The notes under the pieces were generated by a model, which saw only the letters and a program-made list of their open reading frames with translations, was not told the origin of the DNA and did not search any database. From Candidatus Paracaedibacteraceae bacterium UBA6184 (GTDB lineage Bacteria; Pseudomonadota; Alphaproteobacteria; UBA6184): 56,317 nt of DNA. The DNA lies in NCBI GenBank assembly GCA_002422845.1, contig DITM01000030.1, forward strand, positions 6,480 to 62,796, given 5' to 3'. Of this stretch, positions 16,594 to 23,911 are shown one piece after another (position 1 is the stretch's first letter; each line of letters begins with the position of its first letter). The position numbers and the translations under genes were made by a program.

Positions 16594-17541
16594 ATGGATA
16601 TCTTGTTATCATCACCAGGAATATTTTTTGCTGTGGGATTATTATTATCACGGTTGAATAAAAATGTACATTTGCCCCGAGAAGTTATCCGATTTTTATC
16701 CATTTATTTAGTGATTAGCATAGGATTAAAGGGCGGGAAAGAATTACAGCATTTGGAAGCGATGCTTGCTGCCCAAGCAGTAGGGTTTGGTGTATTCTTG
16801 GGGTTAATCCATGGAGCTTTGTTGTTTTACGGATTGCGATATTTCTCAAAATTTGGTTCCGAAAAATCTGCTTCTTTAGCTGCTCATTATGGTTCTGTAA
16901 GTGTGGGAACGTTTATGGTTGCTGTCACCTTTCTAAAAGTAGAGGGCATTGCGTTTGAGTCAGAGTTATACTTATTTTTAGTGGCGATGGAGTGTCCAGC
17001 GATTCTGATTGCGTTGGGGTTACATCAAGTCCATCAAACTCAATCAGGGTTCCATTTACCAACCATCTTACGCAAAGTCTTTTATCATGAAACGATCGTT
17101 GCTCTTTTGTTTGGATTGGTCGTTGGAACAGTTGCCAATGTTACCTTTTTGGAGAGCTTAAAACCATTTTATGGTGATTTGTTCGTTGGGGTCTTGACAT
17201 TTTTTATGTTGTCGATGGGGATGGAAGCGGGGCATTATTGGGATCAAATTAAAGATGTGGGCTTAAAATTTGTATGGTGGGGGATTGGGCTTCAGCTGTT
17301 TGGAGCTATGTTTGGATTGATTGCAGGGATTTTATTCGGTCTTTCAGCAGGAGGGATATCGTTGCTGATGATTTTAATGGGAAGTGCATCGTATATCGCA
17401 GCACCCTGCGTGATGAGAGAGTCTTTGCCCAATGCAAATAATTCTGCCGTCTTTTTATTATCGTTGGGCATTACGTTTCCCATCAATGTTCTGTTTGGGG
17501 TTAGGGGATATTTGTTCATCGCACAACATTTTGCGTCATAA
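16594..17541 (+). CDS. SbtA-type sodium-dependent bicarbonate transport family permease
   Basis: A 315 aa membrane protein with about ten hydrophobic segments in two inverted halves. It matches the SbtA/DUF897 family through AHYGSVSVGTFMVA (about 96-109) in one half and GSASYIAAPCVMRESLPNANN (about 267-287, split across the second half), the paired Gly/Ser-rich substrate motifs. Cyanobacterial SbtA imports bicarbonate with sodium, but most heterotroph members are uncharacterised, so the substrate is unproven. No SbtB-type PII gene is next to it. It is followed at once by a strong terminator shared with the convergent locus. Confidence 0.82.
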   Translation: MDILLSSPGIFFAVGLLLSRLNKNVHLPREVIRFLSIYLVISIGLKGGKELQHLEAMLAAQAVGFGVFLGLIHGALLFYGLRYFSKFGSEKSASLAAHYGSVSVGTFMVAVTFLKVEGIAFESELYLFLVAMECPAILIALGLHQVHQTQSGFHLPTILRKVFYHETIVALLFGLVVGTVANVTFLESLKPFYGDLFVGVLTFFMLSMGMEAGHYWDQIKDVGLKFVWWGIGLQLFGAMFGLIAGILFGLSAGGISLLMILMGSASYIAAPCVMRESLPNANNSAVFLLSLGITFPINVLFGVRGYLFIAQHFAS

Positions 17542-17565
17542 AAAAGCCCCCGAATGGGGGCTTTT
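17542..17565. terminator. bidirectional rho-independent terminator
   Basis: AAAAGCCCCC (17542-17551), loop GAAT, GGGGGCTTTT (17556-17565): a strong symmetric stem with A and T flanks, placed between convergent transcripts. Confidence 0.92.
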
Positions 17566-17577
17566 ATGTTAGTTGTT

Positions 17578-17915
17578 CTAAGGAATAAAAATGTATTTCA
17601 TGTTTGCGGCATTTGGAAAGACGGTAAATTCACTGGTGCTGTTGACAGTTTGAATATCAAAACCTATACCTCTGAACACTTTAGAGTAGTGATTAAGTAA
17701 AAACATACGCTCAATTAAACTCAAAAATGCAGGAGAGTATGTGCTTTTCAAACAACAAAGATGTATTAACTCCCTCCAATTATCTCCATTTTAATATCGA
17801 CACTTGTGTGATTAAGTGCATTTTTATCTACAAACTTTGTAAGAAAAACCGGCAGCATAATACCCATAAAATTGAGTTGTTGTGCTGCATGTTTTAATTA
17901 ATCTAAGGATGTACA
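17578..17915 (-). pseudogene. frameshifted C-terminal remnant of the exported protein at 17.9-20.8 kb
   Basis: No intact gene lies here, but the minus strand reads like protein in two frames. Directly after the stop at 17916, in the same frame, comes a second TAA and then AAQQLNFMGIMLPVFLTKFV up to DIKMEIIGGS and a stop. A shifted frame takes over with NGDNWRELIHLC, FLSLIERMFLLNHYSKVF, FRGIGFDIQTVNS and ends FPNAANMKYIFIP at TAG (17578-17580). This looks like about 100 residues of a domain lost after a stop and a frameshift. It may have been the C-terminus of the upstream gene, or a separate gene; the continuous frame favours the first. Confidence 0.55.
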
Positions 17916-19235
17916 CTAATTTCTAATACCAATTATCTCGCCAAGATATGGAGAAAAAGTATTAAGTGTTCGAAAGTTTGTTAGATAAGTTGGGTTGCCA
18001 AAATCAAAAGGTGCTTTTTTCAGGATTCTGATTGACGAATTATACGAAAATTGAACATACAGTTCTTTTGAGTGGTGATCATAGGCCATAGATTCGATAG
18101 CCTCTCTGTCTATTCCTGATGTATTATAGACAAAAAAGAGATTTTTTAATTGAGCCGTGGGTGCAGTAGCATTAAAATCCCAGATGGCAAGATATGTTAT
18201 TCCATAGGTAACTAATAATTTTTGTGCTAATGAGTTGTAATATAAATTATTAGGATAATTACTAATGCCCATACCTGGACCACTTTGAATTTGTCTTTCT
18301 GTTTGTGTGCATGTATTGCTTTGGTGATTATAGGGTGCCCAATACAGTGTTCCCCCCATACCTGTTCCCCCTCTTCCCATAAACAAATCATTGGTATCAG
18401 GAGATACATAATAGGACGTAATAGAATTCCCTAGATATTGAAATGTGCAGGCTGATTGCGTTGATGTAATTTGGTTTTCTGAAATAATCCCACGATTTAA
18501 TATACGAAGTTCATTGCTATTACAACAACCAGCTGTGTAATCTAACCAATAAATTATCTGATCAGTCGGGCTATAAGCTGGATTGTTAGTCGATATCGTC
18601 AGAGTTGATAGCAACGTTTCGTTAATATAAGAAGTTGTGTTGACCATTATTTTGCTTAATTTACGGTTTAGCATATAATACAACTCAGTAATGCCATCGC
18701 CGGTTGCGTTGGCCGTGGGAAGAGATGGGGAGTGGCTTCTTGATCCAGATGATGATAAGTCTTCGCTTAGTTCAGCAGAGTTGCTTTTAGATAAAGAGGG
18801 ATCAGACTTGCTGTCGGAGGCTTTGTCTGATGAACTGTCAGAGGATGAAGTTGTTGTATCTGTGGTTGCCTCATCAGAAATAGTGAGGCGGGATTTTGAA
18901 GATGACGCTGAATTATCAGGTGTTAATTTAAGGGTATCAGTGTTGTGTGAGTTGCTTGCTGAAAGATCTGCACTTTCTAAAATAGAAGGAGAATAAGGGC
19001 GGGTCTGTGAGCGTGATTCCTGCCATAATAGACTGGTAGCGATGATCACTTTATTAACATGCGATGGATTCAGATTGTGAGGCGTTAACCACAATTTACC
19101 CTCCCAACGGACGGGAACGTTAGAGGCTAAGTCGCCCCCCTCTTTGTCGAGCTGTGGAGCGGTGCCTGAGTGGCAGAGGATCTCTTGAGTGCCCGTATCA
19201 TTAAAACGGATATCACAACCAATATCACCTTGCAA
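17916..19235 (-). CDS. large unknown protein, probable downstream part of a frameshifted gene
   Basis: Not a recognised family. The 439 aa frame starts with TTG, has no visible ribosome site and no signal peptide. In order it shows a domain opening GDIGCDIRFNDTG (about 1-75), which resembles SDVGCDLDLVNG near the end of the gene just upstream. A Ser/Asp/Lys-rich low-complexity linker follows (about 105-180). Last comes an Asn/Tyr/Ser-rich beta-rich region (about 185-439) that may be a propeller, with recurring pieces such as IIYWLDYTAG, LYWAPYNH and LAIWDFNATAP. The frame is open upstream to 19298 and overlaps the end of the upstream gene, so I read it as the continuation of that exported protein after a one-base change. 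Confidence 0.6.
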   Translation of the reverse strand: MQGDIGCDIRFNDTGTQEILCHSGTAPQLDKEGGDLASNVPVRWEGKLWLTPHNLNPSHVNKVIIATSLLWQESRSQTRPYSPSILESADLSASNSHNTDTLKLTPDNSASSSKSRLTISDEATTDTTTSSSDSSSDKASDSKSDPSLSKSNSAELSEDLSSSGSRSHSPSLPTANATGDGITELYYMLNRKLSKIMVNTTSYINETLLSTLTISTNNPAYSPTDQIIYWLDYTAGCCNSNELRILNRGIISENQITSTQSACTFQYLGNSITSYYVSPDTNDLFMGRGGTGMGGTLYWAPYNHQSNTCTQTERQIQSGPGMGISNYPNNLYYNSLAQKLLVTYGITYLAIWDFNATAPTAQLKNLFFVYNTSGIDREAIESMAYDHHSKELYVQFSYNSSIRILKKAPFDFGNPTYLTNFRTLNTFSPYLGEIIGIRN

Positions 19236-19252
19236 ATATGCATCGTGGCGAA

Positions 19253-20809
19253 CTAACCCAACTTGGGCGGATTTTCTCGTAACGCATCGATTTGTCCTTC
19301 AGAGGTTGCGTTACATATGTGGTGATGCAGGCTGTTTGCAACACCCCACAAGTTGTGCATAACTGCAGTAGACTGTGTTAACCATGTGGATATGACTTCT
19401 GTAATAGGAGCTTTCTTTGCAACTGCAACAACATGGCGAACTCCGTTTGAAGTGTCCGGCACAAACCACGCTTGAGCATCGTTTGGAACAGGTGCTCCTA
19501 CTGGAATGTTAGAGCTGGAACCCTCGAAACAAGATAGAAGTTTAAACATTCCGTTGACTAGGTCTAAGTCGCATCCTACATCTGATGTTAAAGCAATTTG
19601 ATTCGCGATGAACACGGAGCGTACTAGCGTAGATAAAGCCAATACATCGGCTTCGCTGACTTTTTCCCATAGTCTTAGTTTATGCAGCATCGTATTCAAT
19701 TGCATCATGATTTGAAGATTGTTTTCAACTCGATCTTTAACTGCGTCTGAAAGGGACAGGGGATTATTCAATTGCATTAAATGACGCTGCATTGAGGTTG
19801 CTGCTATCGTATCGAAGGGTGTCGGATTTGGGGAATAATCTAACTGAGGATACTTTTGCGTATTGCGATTATTCTGTTGAAAGTGAAGTCGACTGGCCAC
19901 ATCAGAAGGTCTCATTAACTCCCGCTTGATATCCCAGCGTCTGAATTGAATCGCCGCATCAGCAGATTCTGAAATTTGAAAAGGAGAATCATAAGAAGTA
20001 TATTTTTGAAAGTCTTCTTGACACCCAGTGAACGCATCAAGAAAATCATCTTTACCCAATTCAAAGGTGCAGACATAATCCTTTTTAAGAGAGGCCGCAT
20101 GGGTGTATATAAACTTTGCAAAATGCACATAAAACTCGTTAGATTCGGGGGTATAGGATAGGCCTACTGATCGTTTTGTTAAAACAAGGGTGCTGAGCAT
20201 AGAAACAAGATTTTGTGCGTTGTTAAGCCATATAGGTAATGCCTCTTCAAAGGGTATGCCGTTATATCCAGACGCGTGATCGTAATGTGAAAAAGATCTA
20301 GTGCGTTTAAGATCTTTTTTGTTAGCCAGAAAATTCATGCAAACGTCCAGGGGCTGGTATTCTGATAAAAATAAATGAGTAAACCTTTTTGATGAAACAC
20401 TGAATGGAATTTCATCAAGCCAGCCAGAAAAGCCCACCACAAATAAATAGAGAGAATAAAATACAAGTAGGGTGCCTGTAAGAAAGGTTGCTGTGAATCC
20501 AAGAGGGGTGTTGATAAATGCAAAAAAGTGTTGTTTTAAGGTAGTTGTTTGTTCTTTTAAGCTGGTCGTTATATCTAAAAAAGAAGGTAGGAGAGATGGG
20601 GTTGCTATTTCGACCCCGGCTTCTAATTGATTTAGGTTTGTGGATTGTTTTGATGCTGAAGATGTCCAAAGCTTGACCTTTTCTAGCCCCCGTTGCAAAA
20701 AAGAAGGCGGTGATGGTGTTGCCACAGTGTCCACACAGCGATATGCAGCATGATATGATTGAGTATGTAATAAGCATAGAATCATAATAATAGATAAGAT
20801 AGGTCTCAT
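19253..20809 (-). CDS. exported/membrane-anchored unknown protein, probable N-terminal part of a broken gene
   Basis: Not a recognised family. The 518 aa product begins MRPILSIIMILCLLHTQSYHA, a signal-like segment, and has a hydrophobic stretch at about 105-132 that may anchor it. The rest is mixed helical and hydrophilic, with paired cysteines in DVGCDLDL and LLSCFEG (about 405-425) that recur in the next frame downstream. The ATG follows AGGAG, so translation should start well. It ends LRENPPKLG at 19253. If one A is added to the AAAA tract at 19272-19275, the frame instead runs on as LREKSAQVGLVRHDAYLQ into the 17916-19235 frame. The intact ancestor would be about 970 or more residues. Confidence 0.65.
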   Translation of the reverse strand: MRPILSIIMILCLLHTQSYHAAYRCVDTVATPSPPSFLQRGLEKVKLWTSSASKQSTNLNQLEAGVEIATPSLLPSFLDITTSLKEQTTTLKQHFFAFINTPLGFTATFLTGTLLVFYSLYLFVVGFSGWLDEIPFSVSSKRFTHLFLSEYQPLDVCMNFLANKKDLKRTRSFSHYDHASGYNGIPFEEALPIWLNNAQNLVSMLSTLVLTKRSVGLSYTPESNEFYVHFAKFIYTHAASLKKDYVCTFELGKDDFLDAFTGCQEDFQKYTSYDSPFQISESADAAIQFRRWDIKRELMRPSDVASRLHFQQNNRNTQKYPQLDYSPNPTPFDTIAATSMQRHLMQLNNPLSLSDAVKDRVENNLQIMMQLNTMLHKLRLWEKVSEADVLALSTLVRSVFIANQIALTSDVGCDLDLVNGMFKLLSCFEGSSSNIPVGAPVPNDAQAWFVPDTSNGVRHVVAVAKKAPITEVISTWLTQSTAVMHNLWGVANSLHHHICNATSEGQIDALRENPPKLG

Positions 20810-21183
20810 TTTAAAGGTCTCCTAATTTTCTGTGTTAATAAGGAGCTTTTTGTGTTTGTCAATAGATTGAAGACAAAAAGCGAGCCAATCATAAACTCAA
20901 AAAGGGCGCTTATTATTATGATTTATAAGGGTTAATTTTGTACGATCATCCTGTCTATTTATTAGCACTTATTTTTTAAATGAAAAAGAAAATTTTGATA
21001 CAAAGAGGGGTAGGTCAGTGGGTTTAATGTTATAGGTTTTCGTTGCGATGAAAATAATTCTTAATAGTGTAGAGTTGTATCATGAAATTCTTTGTTGACA
21101 TTTTCTTTTAAAAGGTGCAAATTCGGGTTTGAAAAATCCAAACATATCTTTGGATAATGATTTAAAAAAATAGGTAAGGATCG
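20810..21183 (+). other. 374-bp divergent intergenic region
   Basis: AT-rich with no convincing gene on either strand. It should hold the promoter of the minus-strand exported protein and the rpsD promoter at 21095-21123. A short hairpin, GGTTTG with CAAAC, lies at about 21126-21143 in the rpsD leader. Autoregulation of rpsD by S4 is known in other bacteria, but I cannot see a conserved S4 site. Confidence 0.35.
21095..21123 (+). promoter_or_regulatory. probable rpsD promoter
   Basis: A consensus TTGACA (21095-21100) is followed after 17 bp by CAAATT (21118-21123), with a TG just upstream of the -10. The -35 is excellent and the -10 weak. It lies about 60 bp before the rpsD ATG. Confidence 0.45.
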
Positions 21184-21798
21184 ATGTCAAAACGTATTAA
21201 TTGTAAATATAAAATTGACCGTCGTTTAGGCGTTAATTTGTGGGGACGTGCCAAGAGTCCGATTAACAAGCGTGACTACGCTCCTGGTCAACATGGCCAG
21301 AGTCGTAAAAAACCCACAGACTATGCTATTCAGCTTATGGCAAAACAAAAGCTGAAAGGGTATTACGGAAATGTGAGCGAGCGTCGCTTTCGTCGTTATT
21401 TCGAGGAAGCAGTGCGTCGTCGCGGTGACACAGGTGAACATTTAATTAACTTGTTAGAGCGTCGTTTGGATGCGGTAATTTACCGTATGAAATTTGCTCC
21501 GACAGTGTTTGCTGCACGTCAATTCGTAAACCACGGTCATGTATTAGTAAATGGTAAGCGCGTGGATATTCCATCTTGCGCGGTATCAGATGGTGATGAG
21601 ATTGTGTTGGTTGATTCATTCAAGGATAACTTGATTGTTTTAACAGCAATGAAGTCGAATGAGCGCGATGTTCCAGATTATTTGGAAGCGGATCACAAGC
21701 ATATGAAGGGTAAGTTCTTAAGAACTCCTCGCTTTGAAGATGTGCCTTATCCCGTCCAGATGGAACCTCATCTTGTGATTGAGTTCTACTCACGCTAA
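21184..21798 (+). CDS. rpsD: 30S ribosomal protein S4
   Basis: S4 is a primary 16S rRNA-binding protein that starts assembly of the 30S body. The 204 aa protein has the long alphaproteobacterial-type N-terminus, including KRDYAPGQHGQSRKK. An S4 RNA-binding motif (about 95-160) contains LERRLDAVIYRMKFAPT, ARQFVNHGHVLVNGKRVDIPS. It ends LVIEFYSR, the family C-terminus. It is transcribed alone and closed by a strong palindrome. Confidence 0.98.
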   Translation: MSKRINCKYKIDRRLGVNLWGRAKSPINKRDYAPGQHGQSRKKPTDYAIQLMAKQKLKGYYGNVSERRFRRYFEEAVRRRGDTGEHLINLLERRLDAVIYRMKFAPTVFAARQFVNHGHVLVNGKRVDIPSCAVSDGDEIVLVDSFKDNLIVLTAMKSNERDVPDYLEADHKHMKGKFLRTPRFEDVPYPVQMEPHLVIEFYSR

Positions 21799-21833
21799 GG
21801 ATTGACAGATTTCTGTTAATTGAAGTGAGCAGG

Positions 21834-21866
21834 AGGTGAGCGCTAGCGCTCACCTTTATTTTTTAA
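21834..21866 (+). terminator. rpsD terminator
   Basis: AGGTGAGCGCT (21834-21844) and AGCGCTCACCT (21845-21855) form a perfect 22-nt palindrome followed by TTATTTTTTA. The hairpin lies just before the rimP ribosome site. Confidence 0.85.
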
Positions 21867-21875
21867 GAGGGCTGC

Positions 21876-22382
21876 ATGAGTATAAATGCAAAAATACAAA
21901 ATATAATTGAAGCGCCGTTGAACAGCCTTGGATTTGGGATTGTTCAAATACGTTTTATGGAGCACGATAAACCTAAGTTGGAAATCCTAATTGAGCGATT
22001 GGATTTTGTTCCGGTGACGGTTGAAGAGTGCATGAAAGCAAATCGAACCATCTCAACACATTTAGATGTTGAAGATCCTATACATAAAGCCTATATGTTA
22101 GAAGTAAGCTCTGCTGGCATTGATCGCCCCTTGGTGGATAAAAAGGATTATATCCGATTTGTTGGGTATAAAATCAATATTCAAACGGCAGTACCTTTTG
22201 AAGGATCTAAGAAATTTAAAGGGATTTTGGATAAGGTGAGTGAGACTCATGCGTATATAAAATCAGAAATTCCAACATTAGAAAATTTAGTAGAAGTTGC
22301 ATTTGACGATATTGTTAAGGCTAAACTAGACTTAGACTATATGATAGAATTAAAGATGAGAGAGAGGAAAGAGCAGAAATGA
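21876..22382 (+). CDS. rimP: ribosome maturation factor RimP
   Basis: RimP helps late 30S subunit maturation. The 168 aa protein shows an N-terminal alpha/beta domain with LEILIERLD, the signature YMLEVSSAGIDRPL (about 84-97), and a C-terminal SH3-like beta-barrel with FKGILDKV. GAGGG precedes the ATG. Its stop overlaps the nusA start as ATGA, the conserved rimP-nusA coupling. Confidence 0.95.
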   Translation: MSINAKIQNIIEAPLNSLGFGIVQIRFMEHDKPKLEILIERLDFVPVTVEECMKANRTISTHLDVEDPIHKAYMLEVSSAGIDRPLVDKKDYIRFVGYKINIQTAVPFEGSKKFKGILDKVSETHAYIKSEIPTLENLVEVAFDDIVKAKLDLDYMIELKMRERKEQK

Positions 22383-23881
22383 AACCTGAGTTAATTCAAG
22401 TAATTGACGCTGTTGCGCAAGAAAAAGGATTAAATGCAGACGAAATTTACGTCGCTGTAGAAGAGGCGATTCGTAAAGCTGCTCGTGCAAAATATGGCAT
22501 TGAATATGAGATTGAAGCCAGGATCAGCCGACAGACAGCGGATATCACACTGTATTTGTGTCATAATGTTGTAGCAGAGGTGATGGATCCGTATACGGAA
22601 ATTTCTTTGGAAGATGCTCATAAAAAGAATCCTGATGCTGTAATTGGAACAGTTCTTAGAGAGAGTTTGCCCCCTATCAATTTAGGTCGAGTTACTGCCC
22701 AAACCGCAAAGCAAGTTATTTATAATAAAATGCGCGAAGCTGAGCGCGCAAAACAGTTTGCTGAATTTAAAGATAAAATGCATCAAGTGATCAGTGGAGT
22801 TGTAAAGCGTTCGGACTTTACAGGTGTTGTCATTGATTTGAATAAAGTTGAGGCGTTCTTGCGTCGTGAAGAGATGATTCCAAGAGAAAGTTTTAGACCT
22901 GGCGACCGCATTCGTGCTTATGTTTTAGACATAAAAAATGATCATCGCGGAATGCAGGTTTTGCTGTCTCGTACACATCCAATTTTCTTAGCCAAACTTT
23001 TTGCTCAAGAAGTTCCTGAGATTTATGATGGCGTAATCGAAATTAAAAACGTTGCCAGAGATCCTGGTAGCCGTGCAAAGATCGCAGTATATTCATCTGA
23101 CCCAAGCATTGACCCAGTGGGTAGTTGCGTAGGTGTTCGTGGTAGCCGTGTGCAAGCCGTTGTGGACGAATTGCAGGGAGAAAAAATTGATGTGATTGCG
23201 TGGTCTCCAAGTCCTGCAACAACAATTGTTAATGCCCTTTCGCCTGCTGAAGTAGAGCGTGTAGTATTGGATGAGGATAATCGACGGATTGAAGTCATCG
23301 TTCCTGATGATCAATTGAGTATTGCAATCGGTCGACGTGGGCAAAATGTAAAATTAGCCTCCATGTTAGCGGGATGGCAGATTGAAGTAATGACAGCATC
23401 AGATGCTGAAGCGCGTCGTGCAGAGCGTTACAAAAAACTATCTCAAACATTTATTGATGCATTGGATGTAGATTCCGTGATTGCTCATTTATTAGTTGGG
23501 GAAGGTTTTGAAAGCGTCAGGGAAATTGCTGAGATTGATCCTGAAGAATTAAAAGCGATTGAGGGATTCGATGAGGATATTGCCCAAGAATTGCAAAATC
23601 GTGGGAAGCAATATATTATTCATCAAGAGGCTAATTTTAAAAAAGAGTACACTGAATTAAATGGATCGGATGAGCTTGTTTCGTTTTTTCCAGAATTAGA
23701 GTTTGCTGATTTTATTACGTTAGCCAAAAATGATGTTAAAACAATAGATGATTTTGCTGGACTTGCAACTGATGAGTTAACTGAAATGTTTCCAGGTGTG
23801 ATTACAGAACGAAAAGCATCAGACTTAATTATGCGTGCGCGCGAATTGTGGTCGCAGGACGATGTTACGGCACAGTCCTAA
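22379..23881 (+). CDS. nusA: transcription termination/antitermination factor NusA
   Basis: NusA binds RNA polymerase and RNA and modulates pausing, termination and antitermination. The 500 aa protein has the N-terminal polymerase-binding domain (about 1-125), an S1 domain (about 130-200) and two KH domains (about 230-345, with VGVRGSRVQAVV and IAIGRRGQNVKLAS). Two C-terminal helix-hairpin-helix repeats (about 350-495) contain LLVGEGFESV and EIDPEELKAIEGFDE. This matches the proteobacterial form. It is translationally coupled to rimP. Only 30 bp separate it from infB; the small ylxR gene often found between them is absent. Confidence 0.97.
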   Translation: MKPELIQVIDAVAQEKGLNADEIYVAVEEAIRKAARAKYGIEYEIEARISRQTADITLYLCHNVVAEVMDPYTEISLEDAHKKNPDAVIGTVLRESLPPINLGRVTAQTAKQVIYNKMREAERAKQFAEFKDKMHQVISGVVKRSDFTGVVIDLNKVEAFLRREEMIPRESFRPGDRIRAYVLDIKNDHRGMQVLLSRTHPIFLAKLFAQEVPEIYDGVIEIKNVARDPGSRAKIAVYSSDPSIDPVGSCVGVRGSRVQAVVDELQGEKIDVIAWSPSPATTIVNALSPAEVERVVLDEDNRRIEVIVPDDQLSIAIGRRGQNVKLASMLAGWQIEVMTASDAEARRAERYKKLSQTFIDALDVDSVIAHLLVGEGFESVREIAEIDPEELKAIEGFDEDIAQELQNRGKQYIIHQEANFKKEYTELNGSDELVSFFPELEFADFITLAKNDVKTIDDFAGLATDELTEMFPGVITERKASDLIMRARELWSQDDVTAQS

Positions 23882-23911
23882 CATAGCAATAAATTAGAGG
23901 AAAAGCTTTAC

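Noticed and set aside
18691..18996. Plus-strand frame of 101 codons rich in Ser/Glu/Leu
   Set aside because: It is the complement of the Ser-rich linker of the minus-strand gene; its composition is a mirror of that repeat.
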